Positions 1 through 8,270 of a DNA stretch of 33,380 bases are shown here, in pieces; the stretch's first letter is position 1; every line of letters begins with the position of its first letter. Location of the stretch: contig JAFAYW010000142.1 in assembly GCA_019240125.1 (NCBI GenBank), positions 1 through 33,380 on the forward strand, given 5' to 3'. The position numbers and the translations under genes were made by a program. Below the pieces are notes generated by a model that saw nothing but the letters and a program-made list of their open reading frames with translations, was not told the origin of the DNA and made no database searches. This DNA comes from Alphaproteobacteria bacterium. Its GTDB lineage: Bacteria > Pseudomonadota > Alphaproteobacteria > ATCC43930 > CGMCC-115725.

Positions 1-1
1 G

Positions 2-1327
2 CGCGAGGGGGCCGAGATCGTCCTGCCGATCGCCGCTGGCTCGCCGCCAAGCCGCCCGGTGGATGACGACGCCTTTGAGCACATCGCCGGCAAGATCTGC
101 GACGCGGTCAAAGCAGGCGGGTTTGACGGCATCATGCTCGACCTGCATGGCGCGATGGTGACCGAGACCTATGAAGACGGCGAAGGCGAATTATTGCGCC
201 GCATCCGTGCGATCGACCCGACAACGCCGATCAGCGTGTCACTCGACATGCACACCAACCTGTACGACGCGATGGTCGACAACGCGACGGTGCTGGCCGG
301 CTATCGCACCTATCCGCATATCGACACCTACGACACCGCCAAACGCGCCGGTGAAATCCTGCTGAACACGATCCGCGGCACAGTCAAGCCGGTCATGGCC
401 TGGGGCAACGTGCCGATGCTGCCGCATGTGATGCGCCAGGGCTCCGACGATTTTCCGAACAAGGAATTGCAGGAACGCTGCGCCGCGATGACGGCGGAAG
501 GCGCTCTTTCAGCCACTTTGTTCGTCGGTTTCCCGCACGCCGACATCCACAATGCCGGGCTCAGCGTCGTGGTGGTGACCGATGGAGACAAGGCGCTCGC
601 CGAGAAACTGCGGGACGAATTGCTGGAGCAGGCCTGGAGCGACCGCGAGGCCTTTGTCTACAAACTCGAAGCGCTCGACACCTCACTGGCGCGCGCCAAG
701 ACGATCGAACCACCCAAGCCCGGCGAGGGGCCGATCGTGCTCCTCGACCATTACGATAATTGCGCCTCGGGCGGCACGATGGATACGACGGCGGTGCTCG
801 CCGCTATCCTGCGCGAGGGGCTGGAGAATGTCGCTGCCTTCGCGATCTACGACCCGGAGGCAGTGCAGCAGACGATCGCGGCCGGTGTCGGCGCAGAGGT
901 CACGCTGTCGATCGGCGGCAAGCTGGCGATGCCACAAATCCCCGGCGAGAGCAAACCGCTGACCATCACCGCGACGGTCAAGACGATCGCCAGCGGCAAG
1001 TTCCGCAACAAGGGCCCCTCGTCGCGCGGCGTGCAGATGGATATGGGGCCGAGTGTCGTTATCGATACCGGCACGGTCGAGATCGCTCTGATCTCGCGGC
1101 ATGTCGAGCCCAACGACCTCAACTGCTTCTACACGCTCGGCATCGATCCGATGCAGAAGCGCTACGTGATGCTCAAAAGCCGCATTCATCGGCGCGCCGG
1201 TCTCGGGTCGCTCGCCAAGGCCGTGGTCGAATGCGCCGGCCATGGCGTCTGCACATCCGACTACAGCCAGCTCACATTCAAGAACGTCCGCCGGCCGATC
1301 TACCCGCTCGATCTGCCAAACCGCTGA
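2..1327 (+). CDS. M81 family metallopeptidase (MlrC-like), 5' end outside window
   Basis: The reading frame is already open at base 2 and runs to the TGA at 1325-1327, so this is the C-terminal 441 residues of a protein whose family is usually near 490 residues; roughly the first 50 are outside the window. The GTG at 59 is internal, because the residues before it (EGAEIVLPIAAGSPPSRPV) match the family's N-terminal region. MlrC is a zinc peptidase known for cleaving linearised microcystin, but most members act on unknown small peptides. Visible family signatures are LDLHGAMV, SLDMHTNLYD and GFPHADI, then a C-terminal domain starting near GPIVLLDHYDN. The gene converges on the hydrolase gene with only 4 bases between stops. 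Family is secure; substrate is unknown. Confidence 0.87.
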   Translation, partial: REGAEIVLPIAAGSPPSRPVDDDAFEHIAGKICDAVKAGGFDGIMLDLHGAMVTETYEDGEGELLRRIRAIDPTTPISVSLDMHTNLYDAMVDNATVLAGYRTYPHIDTYDTAKRAGEILLNTIRGTVKPVMAWGNVPMLPHVMRQGSDDFPNKELQERCAAMTAEGALSATLFVGFPHADIHNAGLSVVVVTDGDKALAEKLRDELLEQAWSDREAFVYKLEALDTSLARAKTIEPPKPGEGPIVLLDHYDNCASGGTMDTTAVLAAILREGLENVAAFAIYDPEAVQQTIAAGVGAEVTLSIGGKLAMPQIPGESKPLTITATVKTIASGKFRNKGPSSRGVQMDMGPSVVIDTGTVEIALISRHVEPNDLNCFYTLGIDPMQKRYVMLKSRIHRRAGLGSLAKAVVECAGHGVCTSDYSQLTFKNVRRPIYPLDLPNR

Positions 1328-1331
1328 GCCG

Positions 1332-2132
1332 CTACACGCGCGACCAGTCGAAATCGGCATCGCTGCGGGCGAGAAGCGTGGGACCGCACACTGCGGCGAC
1401 ATAACCATGTGGCACGGCGGATGGCTCGACGCGATAGCGCTTAGCCAAGCCAGGCACCTGAGCAGAATCCGCCTGCGCGAGGCGCCGCTTGATGGCGGCC
1501 GCCACCAGCCGCGACATAGGCCCGGTCTGTCGCTCGATAAACACAACGCGCAACGCGCCCGGCTGGCCTGGTTCGGCGGCGAGCCGCTCGTCGAGCCAGC
1601 GCTCGATCACGGCCATCCCCTGCATTGGATCGCCGAGGGCCGGGTCATGGCCGTAAAGCCCGTCGAACAGATGGAGTTCGTCAGGCGTGCGCGACATCGT
1701 GGGGAGTGCGTCGATGATCGGCATAACGCCGCCCGAATGCCCCGTCACGATCAGGCGGGCGAGAGGGAGCGGCCGAGAGAGCTGGCGCAGCCCGTAATCG
1801 ATCAGCGCGTCGAAACCGCCATCGAGCAGGGCGGGGAAATCGTACCAGGTCGAGCGGACCCAATTCCCGCGCGGCAGGAGGGCAAGGGTTGGCCGGGTTC
1901 GGCCCGAAAGGTCGAGCCCGCTGCGCGCGACCTTTTCCGACAGCGCCATCTCGCCCCGCTGCTGCGAGAAGCCGTGCAGATGCACGACGACATCGATTGC
2001 CGCCGCATCAGCGGGTATCGCGTTCCACCACAGAAACAGATCCGGCTGCGTGCCGGCATGCATCCGCAGCGTCGGCGTATCGGAAAGATAGCGCTCACCC
2101 GCCGGGATGGTGCCGGTGGGCTGGCCGGTCAT
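1332..2132 (-). CDS. alpha/beta hydrolase-fold protein
   Basis: A 266-residue protein with no signal peptide, probably a cytoplasmic hydrolase or esterase. The nucleophile elbow GHSGG places the serine at residue 133. VVVHLHGFSQQRG near residue 48 looks like the oxyanion-hole strand, and VPHGY supplies a late histidine (H242). An aspartate such as D157 in FDGLYGHD could complete the triad. Its ATG overlaps the stop of the upstream LLM oxidoreductase as ATGA (2129-2132), so the two are translationally coupled and probably act in one pathway, the hydrolase perhaps opening an ester, lactone or amide made or released by the oxygenase. The fold is well supported; the substrate is not visible. Confidence 0.8.
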   Translation of the reverse strand: MTGQPTGTIPAGERYLSDTPTLRMHAGTQPDLFLWWNAIPADAAAIDVVVHLHGFSQQRGEMALSEKVARSGLDLSGRTRPTLALLPRGNWVRSTWYDFPALLDGGFDALIDYGLRQLSRPLPLARLIVTGHSGGVMPIIDALPTMSRTPDELHLFDGLYGHDPALGDPMQGMAVIERWLDERLAAEPGQPGALRVVFIERQTGPMSRLVAAAIKRRLAQADSAQVPGLAKRYRVEPSAVPHGYVAAVCGPTLLARSDADFDWSRV

Positions 2133-3280
2133 GCCGGTGCGAACAGCCGGTCTTTGGCGATCGCATCCGGCAATACCCGCTGCGCCGGCGCATCGCCGCC
2201 GGCAAAAGCGGGGTCGCGCTGCAGGGTCGGCATCACCCGGTCGGCAAAGAGCCGCATATTGACCTCAGCCTCCTCATGCGGCAGGCCGCCGAAGGAGAAT
2301 TCCGTCACCAGGTGATCCATCCCCGTGCAGCGCTGCAACTCGGCAATCTTATCGAGGCAGTCCTGCGGGGTGCCGGCGATCTGGATGCTGACATAGAAAT
2401 CGGTGGCCTTGGCCTTGCTTTCGGCGCTTTCGTTTATCTTGGCGTAGGTCCGCGCCATCTTGCCGTAGCTCTCGTAACCTTTCACGGTCGAGAGATGCCC
2501 GTCCGAGAAATGGTAGTGATCGTCGATCGACTGCCATTTCGCGCCGAGATATTTCACCGCACGCTCCTGTGCCTCGTCCCGGCTTTCGGCGCAGCACACA
2601 TTGGTCAGGATGATCGGCGGCCGCGGCGTATGGCCCGCCGCTGTCGCGATCTCGCGATAACGCGCGACGTCTTCGCTCGCCTTGGCCCATTCATTCTGCA
2701 TGACCATCAGCACGCCGAAGCCGAGCTTGGCCATGATCTCGGCCGAGTCCGGGCTGACCGCCGAGGCATAAAAGCGCCGCTCCGGATGCGAGATCGGGCG
2801 TGGCCGTATCGCGGTACGCGGGATATGGAAGAACTCGCCATCGTGCTCGAAGCTGTCATTGGCAAGGGCCTTAACGATGATGTTAGCGGCCTCGACAAAG
2901 CGCGGCCGCGCCTCGCCCATCGGAATGCGGAAGCCTTCATACTCGACGCTCGCCGCACCGCGGCCAAAGCCAAACAGGCAACGCCCGCCGCACAGGATGT
3001 CGAGCAGCGCGATCTGCTCGGCAACACGCACGGGATCGTGCCAGGGCAACACGATCACTGCCGTCCCGAGGTTGATCCGCTTGGTGCGGCCGGCATAGTA
3101 CGACAGGAGCTGAGTCGGCGCCGGCGACATCGCATAGCCGGTGAAGTGATGTTCCAGCGCGAAGATGGAGTCGAAACCGAGCGGCTCGGCGAGATCGCCC
3201 ATCGCGAGGTGTTCGCCAACCACCGACGCATCGGAGCGGCCGGGCTGACATAGCATGTTGAGCGCGATACCGACTTTCAT
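2129..3280 (-). CDS. LLM class flavin-dependent oxidoreductase (bacterial luciferase-like)
   Basis: A 383-residue TIM-barrel flavin monooxygenase of the luciferase-like family, which uses reduced FMN or F420 supplied by a partner reductase. Family signatures are GFDSIFALEHHF (residues 36-47), the INLGTAVIVLPWHDPVRVAEQ region, GRCLFGFGRGAASVEYEGF, and the F-x-H-DGEFFHIP segment. A strong ribosome site (GGAGGAG, 5 bases before ATG 3280) fixes the start. It is first in a two-gene operon and overlaps the hydrolase by 4 bases. A second LLM gene lies at 4033-5082, but the two proteins are distant paralogues rather than a recent duplication. No flavin reductase is encoded nearby. Confidence 0.88.
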   Translation of the reverse strand: MKVGIALNMLCQPGRSDASVVGEHLAMGDLAEPLGFDSIFALEHHFTGYAMSPAPTQLLSYYAGRTKRINLGTAVIVLPWHDPVRVAEQIALLDILCGGRCLFGFGRGAASVEYEGFRIPMGEARPRFVEAANIIVKALANDSFEHDGEFFHIPRTAIRPRPISHPERRFYASAVSPDSAEIMAKLGFGVLMVMQNEWAKASEDVARYREIATAAGHTPRPPIILTNVCCAESRDEAQERAVKYLGAKWQSIDDHYHFSDGHLSTVKGYESYGKMARTYAKINESAESKAKATDFYVSIQIAGTPQDCLDKIAELQRCTGMDHLVTEFSFGGLPHEEAEVNMRLFADRVMPTLQRDPAFAGGDAPAQRVLPDAIAKDRLFAPA

Positions 3281-3373
3281 GGCGGCTCCTCCCGGGACGT
3301 TTCAGATACGATCGGCCGAACCGAACCGCACGTCAACGGAGCCTGGCGCTTCGCCTAAGGGCGGCAGGGCGCA

Positions 3374-3925
3374 TCAGAAGCCGCTGGTGGGGATGCCGCT
3401 TCCAGGCGGTCCGGCACCCAGCCGGACAAAGCTCAACCCAAGTTGCCGCAGGTCGTCGCCCATATCGAGCTCTCTGGGCGAGGCGGCGTTTGGCAGCACG
3501 AAGGAGAGCCGGTTAGCACGCGGGTTCAGCAGATCGCGAGACATCGTGAAGTTCATCTCGACGGGCGCACGGATCATCTCGAAATGCACGAACAGCCCAT
3601 TGAAGTATACCCAGCACACCTGTTGCTGAATTCTGCCGTCACCGAGAAAAGGGAAAACTTCGACAATCAGCTGCAGGTCATGGCGCAACGGCGGCAGCCG
3701 GAAGATCAATTCCGCAACAGGCGCCTCACTCCAGGTACTGACCTCGTCGGGGTTGCTAGAAAATCCGGCCGGGCTGAATTCCCTCAGATTGCCGTTCGAC
3801 CCAAACGTAATCCCGGTCTTGAAGTTCAGCACCTGCACCAGCCGTCTCTCCCTTGGGGTTATCGGCAATCCCAGCGTCGCTTTGCCTATCATAGAATGTG
3901 GGGGAGCTAAATGCCGCCTCGCCAT
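3374..3925 (-). CDS. conserved hypothetical protein with a beta-rich WSE / DxRxLGL pattern
   Basis: I do not recognise a named family. The 183-residue protein has no signal peptide or membrane segment. The start at 3925 is chosen because GGGAGG lies 4 bases before it; a GTG at 4003 and an ATG at 3892 are also in frame but have weaker ribosome sites. From about residue 45 the sequence reads as alternating strands: a GF...E..TWSE opening, A-x-L-x-F-x-L-P, PFL, a central FNG..VH, then an LP.A.SP segment ending with D-x-R-x-LGLSF. That pattern recalls the beta-sandwich domain appended to some proteobacterial glycosyltransferases and related proteins, here standing alone. This is a resemblance from memory, not a proven homology. 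Confidence 0.6.
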   Translation of the reverse strand: MARRHLAPPHSMIGKATLGLPITPRERRLVQVLNFKTGITFGSNGNLREFSPAGFSSNPDEVSTWSEAPVAELIFRLPPLRHDLQLIVEVFPFLGDGRIQQQVCWVYFNGLFVHFEMIRAPVEMNFTMSRDLLNPRANRLSFVLPNAASPRELDMGDDLRQLGLSFVRLGAGPPGSGIPTSGF

Positions 3926-4032
3926 CGCCCCTCCCGCCAGGGCATAATTCCGTGCTGCAATCGCCATTCCGATGTTGGCCGGCGTTGATCCGTCCGGCGC
4001 CACAACGCGGATGTTTCCCCGGAGGACAGACG

Positions 4033-5082
4033 TTGCGGATCGGCAATTTCCTGTTTCCAGATAGCCGCGACCCCGCGCGGGACGGCATCGTCATCGACGA
4101 GACATTGCGCGAGGCAATGCTGTCGGACGAGCTGGGAATGGATGTGATCTGGCTCGCCGAGCATCATTTCGACGGCATCTGCGCCTATGTCGATCCCGTC
4201 AGCTTCGCCGCCGCGCTGGCCACCGCGACACGGCACAGTGCGATCGGCTTTGCGGTCATCCAGACATCATTGCACCATCCGATCCGCCTCGCCGAACAGC
4301 TGGCGCTGATTGACAATCTCAGCAATGGACGGCTGATCGTCGGGCTGGGCCGCGGCACGGCTTACAACATCTACGATTACCAGGGTTATGGCATCGATCA
4401 CCACGAGGCGCAGGCGCGGCTCGACGAGGCGGAGACAATTATCCTGCGCGCCTGGACCGAGGGCGCTTTCGAGCATGACGGCCGGTTCTGGCAGCTCAAG
4501 GTGCCGATGCTGCGGCCGCGGCCTTATACCAAACCGCACCCGCCGGTGATCCGCGGCGCGTCCAGCGAGCATTCGCTGGTCGAGTTTGCCCGGCAGGGAC
4601 GACCGTTCATGATGAACGTGCAGTCGCTCGAGGCGACCCGCCATCGCGTCGCGCTTTACATTGAGGCGATGCAGCAGGCCGGATTTGACGATGTCGCGAT
4701 CAGCCGCAACCTCGAACAATCCTGGGTATGGCGCAACGTCTTCGTGGCCGAGAGCGACGCCGAGGCGGAACGCGTCGGCGTCCCCTTCTTCAACGGGATG
4801 ACGCGCTCGCGAGCTGAGATGCGCGACCGCATCTTCGACGAGACGGGCGAGCGTATCGAGGTCCCGCAGAGCGAACTGCCCGAGGCGCGCGCCCGCGCAG
4901 GCGGCGCGCAGGGGCTGTTGCGCGGCTCGCCGGCAACCGTCACCGAGGCGCTGTCCGAAGTGGCGAAGCTCGGGGTAGGCGGGCTCATCGCCTCGTTCCG
5001 CCTCGGCTCGATGCCTTACGAAGTCGCCGCCGACAGCCTGCGTCTTTTCATGGACCAGGTCGCGCCGCAACTGCGGGACTGA
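4033..5082 (+). CDS. LLM class flavin-dependent oxidoreductase, TTG start
   Basis: A luciferase-like flavin oxidoreductase of 349 residues. The frame is open back to 3898, but the family N-terminus (RIGNFLFPDSRDP) begins right after a TTG at 4033 that has GGAGGA six bases upstream, so a TTG start is much better supported than the upstream GTG. Signatures are MDVIWLAEHHFDG, AFAVIQTSLHHPIRLAEQ-like strand and helix, GRLIVGLGRGTAYNIYDYQGYG and FEHDGRFWQLK. It is transcribed away from the unknown gene at 3374-3925 and converges on the Rieske oxygenase gene, 21 bases apart. It probably oxygenates or oxidises an intermediate in the same catabolic region; cofactor and substrate are unknown. Confidence 0.87.
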   Translation: MRIGNFLFPDSRDPARDGIVIDETLREAMLSDELGMDVIWLAEHHFDGICAYVDPVSFAAALATATRHSAIGFAVIQTSLHHPIRLAEQLALIDNLSNGRLIVGLGRGTAYNIYDYQGYGIDHHEAQARLDEAETIILRAWTEGAFEHDGRFWQLKVPMLRPRPYTKPHPPVIRGASSEHSLVEFARQGRPFMMNVQSLEATRHRVALYIEAMQQAGFDDVAISRNLEQSWVWRNVFVAESDAEAERVGVPFFNGMTRSRAEMRDRIFDETGERIEVPQSELPEARARAGGAQGLLRGSPATVTEALSEVAKLGVGGLIASFRLGSMPYEVAADSLRLFMDQVAPQLRD

Positions 5083-5098
5083 TCCGAGGGATGGGGTT

Positions 5099-5115
5099 GC
5101 CGCCTATTCGGCGGC
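5099..5115. terminator. possible shared hairpin terminator between convergent genes
   Basis: A 6-bp GC stem (GCCGCC / GGCGGC) with a 5-base loop lies across the stop of the Rieske gene and just after the LLM stop. On the plus strand it is followed by CTGTTT rather than a clean T-run, so it is at best a weak intrinsic terminator for the LLM transcript. Confidence 0.3.
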
Positions 5116-6414
5116 CTGTTTGAGCGGGCGGAATGACGCGCGCATCTGCGCGTCATACGCCTGCCGCCAGTTCATCTTGGCATCGGTGATAAAGTCGCCG
5201 CTGCGCACGGCGTACATAATGTCGGGGTCATCGACGCCGGGCGGCACCGTGCCGTCTTTGGCCAGAGCGCGCGCCGCCTTCAGGAGGCGCCGGCGGGTCG
5301 CCATGATCATGCCGTCGCTCGGCGCCAGTTTCTCGAACAGATGGTCGGTGATCGGCCCCATGCTTTCGGTGACCGCCTGGTCCTGGGCATGAATGCCCTC
5401 GATGCCGGAGTAGTTGCCGCCCGTCTTCTGCGCCGCGCGATCGACCATCCAGTCATTGACCGGGCGGCCCGCGAGACGCCAACGACCATGCCATTCCGTA
5501 GTGTTGGGCAGAAAATGGAAAGTCCGGTCAAAGCCGGGCATCATCTTGCCATGCTTGTCGGCGCCGACCGATGGCGGGTGCTGCCGCCATGTCAGGCTGA
5601 CGAACATCGTGTGATGATCGTCCATCGGGACCCATGCGCGATTGTGCAGATGCTCGGTGAACTTGCCCTGCGGCGTCTGGGTCCAGAACGGCATCATGAA
5701 ATTGGCGAAGCGCCAGTAGGTATGTGCCGGATCGGCCTCGCGATACGCGGCATACATCGTGCCCGCGGGCGTGTCGGTAACGTGATATTCCGGCGCCCGA
5801 TTTTGCACGGTAAAGCGGAAAAGACTGTCGTCGGCCACCACCTCGGGCTCGATCGCGCCGGCATGCAGAAAGCCAAAATGCGAGGTATCGATATCGCCTT
5901 CGAGAGCTTGCAGCCAGTTGCATTCGCGCTGGATGAAGGTGATCGTCACGTCGCTTTCGGGAAGCAATGTGGCCTCGATCTCCGGCAAGGGCGGGGCGAC
6001 CTTGCGGTTGCCCATATAGACCCAGATCAGGCCATTACGCTCGACGACCTTGTAGGCCTTGGCCTTGATGCGGTTCTTGAAGCCGGGATTGCCGGCGAGG
6101 TTCGGGGTGTCGACGCAGTTGCCGTCGGCATCGTATTTCCAGCCGTGATAGATGCAACGGATGCCGTTTTCCTCGTTGCGTCCGAGAAACAGCGAGGCAC
6201 AGCGATGCGGGCAGCGGTGGTCCATCACCCCGACGCGGCCCGAGGTGTCGCGGAACGCGATCAGTTGCTCGCCCAGCAGCATCAGCCGCATCGGCGCGCC
6301 GTCGGCCTCGACCTCTGACGATTTGGCGGCCGGCATCCAGTATTGCCGCATCATCTCGCCCATCGCCGTGCCAGGTCCCACCCTGACGAGATCCTCGCTG
6401 TCTTTCCTGCGCAT
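5104..6414 (-). CDS. Rieske [2Fe-2S] aromatic ring-hydroxylating oxygenase, alpha subunit (phthalate dioxygenase-like)
   Basis: A 436-residue terminal oxygenase that would hydroxylate an aromatic ring using electrons from a separate reductase, which is not encoded nearby. The Rieske cluster ligands are C68-x-H70 in CPHRC and C87-x2-H90 in CIYHGW. The mononuclear iron site is in GDIDTSHFGFLH, with H179 and H184 and nearby D174/D176 in the usual bridging position. The N-terminal text (DLVRVGPGTAMGEMMRQYW) is typical of the phthalate 4,5-dioxygenase group, which lacks a beta subunit. GGGAG sits 7 bases before the ATG. It follows the LigB-type dioxygenase by 47 bases in one operon, so its product or a downstream catechol is likely passed to that enzyme. 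Confidence 0.9.
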   Translation of the reverse strand: MRRKDSEDLVRVGPGTAMGEMMRQYWMPAAKSSEVEADGAPMRLMLLGEQLIAFRDTSGRVGVMDHRCPHRCASLFLGRNEENGIRCIYHGWKYDADGNCVDTPNLAGNPGFKNRIKAKAYKVVERNGLIWVYMGNRKVAPPLPEIEATLLPESDVTITFIQRECNWLQALEGDIDTSHFGFLHAGAIEPEVVADDSLFRFTVQNRAPEYHVTDTPAGTMYAAYREADPAHTYWRFANFMMPFWTQTPQGKFTEHLHNRAWVPMDDHHTMFVSLTWRQHPPSVGADKHGKMMPGFDRTFHFLPNTTEWHGRWRLAGRPVNDWMVDRAAQKTGGNYSGIEGIHAQDQAVTESMGPITDHLFEKLAPSDGMIMATRRRLLKAARALAKDGTVPPGVDDPDIMYAVRSGDFITDAKMNWRQAYDAQMRASFRPLKQAAE

Positions 6415-6461
6415 CGCTTCACTCCCTATTTAATGTTTTGTCCTTCTCGACGTTTCCGGCC

Positions 6462-7448
6462 TCAGGTCCAGTAGGCGAAACCCAGGCCGGTGCCGGTTCC
6501 GGCGGGCGTTCGATAGCCAGGTTCATAGAGCGACCATTCGAGCGACAAATGCTCGACCGCTCCGGCAACGCAGATCCAGTTGCGGATTTCGGAGCTGCCG
6601 GAATTCAACTTGGTACGCGGCAGGCCCTGGATCGCCTCGGCGTCATTCCGGCGGAGCATGTCAATAAAGCCGCGGTCGAGCGCCTCGTCGACCACGAAGT
6701 GCGACAGGCCGCCTGAGCCGATGATGCCGACCCGGATATCCTCCGGAAAAGCCTCGACGGCGGCGCGGATCGCCTGACCGAGGCGATAGCAGCGACGCGG
6801 CGTCGGCTGGTTTGGCGGGTAGTAGGTGTTGATGCAGACCGGCACCACCGGCACGACATCCTTCATGATGCGACGGTGGACAAAGCCGATGGCATGCCCC
6901 TCGCCCTCGCCGGCGGGCGCCCCGTCGGAAGCGGCTACATCGAATTCGCGGTCGATCAGCGCATCGATCATATGGCGCGCCAGCCCGGCATGCACCGGGT
7001 AATGGCGCGGCTCGCTTTCCTCGTGCCAACGGGCACTGGCGCGACGCGCCCAGTCCGGACCCTTAAAATCCGGCCCGAGCGGCACATTTGGAATGGTCTC
7101 GCCGTAGTAGACGAGCACTCCGGGCATGTTTCCCGAGTGATAAAGCTCGTCCTGATCATCGCCGACGACAATCAGCGCCGCGAGGCGCGCATCGCGCAGG
7201 TAATCGCCGAGGCGCGACAACGCGCCTTGCACGTGTTCGCTCCGCGCCTGCATCCGCTCCGGTGTGATCTCGGCTGCGACCGTGCCCAGGGCGCGCCGCA
7301 ATTGCGCCTCGTAGGTGGTCGGCCGGCCGTCGATATCGAGCAGCTCCGAGCGTCGCGAGTCCCGTTCGATAAAGCGCGGCCAGTCTGTCGGCGGCGCGTT
7401 CAGCATTGGCGTGTGCGATGACGCCATGCCGAGGACGATGCGGGCCAT
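6462..7448 (-). CDS. LigB-type (class III) extradiol ring-cleavage dioxygenase family protein
   Basis: A 328-residue member of the LigB superfamily, the iron(II) enzymes that cut a dihydroxy-aromatic ring next to the hydroxyls, such as the protocatechuate 4,5-dioxygenase beta subunit. The start is the second of two in-frame candidates: GGGGAGG lies just before ATG 7448, giving MARIVLGMASSHTPML, whose SSHTP supplies the usual N-terminal iron histidine. Other signatures are ALIVVGDDQDELYH, a VPVVPVCINTYYPPNQPT strand and IGSGGLSHFVVDE, a typical catalytic GGLSH motif. No LigA-like alpha subunit is adjacent. It is first in an operon with the Rieske oxygenase. The exact substrate cannot be read from sequence. 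Confidence 0.86.
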   Translation of the reverse strand: MARIVLGMASSHTPMLNAPPTDWPRFIERDSRRSELLDIDGRPTTYEAQLRRALGTVAAEITPERMQARSEHVQGALSRLGDYLRDARLAALIVVGDDQDELYHSGNMPGVLVYYGETIPNVPLGPDFKGPDWARRASARWHEESEPRHYPVHAGLARHMIDALIDREFDVAASDGAPAGEGEGHAIGFVHRRIMKDVVPVVPVCINTYYPPNQPTPRRCYRLGQAIRAAVEAFPEDIRVGIIGSGGLSHFVVDEALDRGFIDMLRRNDAEAIQGLPRTKLNSGSSEIRNWICVAGAVEHLSLEWSLYEPGYRTPAGTGTGLGFAYWT

Positions 7449-7460
7449 CGACCACCTCCC

Positions 7461-7479
7461 CACTGCGTTTAAGGCAGTG
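7461..7479 (-). promoter_or_regulatory. 19-bp dyad just upstream of the LigB ribosome site (possible operator)
   Basis: On the transcribed strand the site reads CACTGCCTTAAACGCAGTG. Eight of nine base pairs are symmetric around the central A. It abuts the GGGGAGG ribosome site of the LigB/Rieske operon, where a bound repressor or an mRNA hairpin would block expression. It lacks a T-run, so it is not an intrinsic terminator. No regulator gene is nearby. Confidence 0.4.
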
Positions 7480-7570
7480 TAGCGCAGTTCCCGGCACCGC
7501 TGCGAGCGCCTCGTGTCAGACGCGCCGGCGGCGGACTCTCATGAGCCGCCCACCGGGCTCACCCGTCAGA

Positions 7571-8014
7571 TCAGCGGCACTTCGTGCTGCGTGCCGCCAC
7601 CGCCGCGGGCGCCGCCGGGCTCGTCACCTGCGTTGCGACATAAGCGCGGAACGCCTTGGGATCCTGCAGACTTGCCTGCTTCAGCATCGTCGCCTGCTGC
7701 TGGCAGACCTGCGTGGTCGTCAACCCGGCTTGCTTTTGCGCCGCGATATTGGCGAGCGACGTGTTCCACTTATCGAAGGCGGCATTGCCGTGCAGATGTG
7801 TGATCATCGCCTTCTGATAGGAGATGATCTGATCCTTGTTGCGCAGCCGGAATTCCGCGTACGTCGTATCGCGGCACGCCGAACTGACAACCATCAAATC
7901 AGTGACATAGCGGATGGCCTGCTCGGCCTCGCGCGCGCTTTGCGTATCGCAGGCGGCAAAGCTCGGCTGGATTGCCGAAGCCAGCAAGGCCGCGGCAAGA
8001 GCAAATTTCTTCAT
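7571..8014 (-). CDS. small secreted protein of unknown function
   Basis: A 147-residue protein with a clear Sec signal peptide (MKKFALAAALLASAIQPSFA, cleavage expected before ACDTQ), so the mature form is periplasmic. The frame is open 16 codons further upstream, but MKK at 8014 starts the signal peptide and has GGGGAG five bases before it. The mature part is mostly helical, glutamine- and alanine-rich, with four cysteines (CDTQ, SACRD, QVCQQ and a C near the end) that could form two disulfides. The spacing suggests a helical-bundle protein. I do not recognise the family. It stands alone between the LigB operon and the divergent SAM hydrolase gene. Confidence 0.75.
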   Translation of the reverse strand: MKKFALAAALLASAIQPSFAACDTQSAREAEQAIRYVTDLMVVSSACRDTTYAEFRLRNKDQIISYQKAMITHLHGNAAFDKWNTSLANIAAQKQAGLTTTQVCQQQATMLKQASLQDPKAFRAYVATQVTSPAAPAAVAARSTKCR

Positions 8015-8051
8015 CAATACTCCCCCAGATAACGCTCCCCAAACTGCACCG

Positions 8052-8079
8052 AAGATACTCAAATCACCAATATTTGCAA
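8052..8079 (-). promoter_or_regulatory. putative sigma-70-type promoter for the small secreted protein
   Basis: On the minus strand TTGCAA (8079-8074) and TATCTT (8057-8052) are separated by 16 bases in an AT-rich island within the 256-bp divergent spacer 8015-8270. Transcription would start about 30 bases before the ATG at 8014. The rest of the spacer holds no gene I can support. Confidence 0.4.
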
Positions 8080-8270
8080 GTACGACAGTTACACGGACCT
8101 AGTCTGATCCGCTCTGTGTAATAAATGTTGTATGTTAACAAGGTGGGCATCACAAACGGTGTTGCCGACCTCATGGCGGACACGCGTATCGGTGTAATTG
8201 ATGCTTGCCAGACAGCGCGCTGGTTGTGCGAATCCTGAATGACCCGAGTAGTGCGGCAACTTGGCACGCG

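Noticed and set aside
683..1546. Long minus-strand open frame across the M81 peptidase gene
   Set aside because: It is an antisense shadow: GC-rich codon bias opens frames opposite real genes, and its product is arginine/alanine-rich with no motif.
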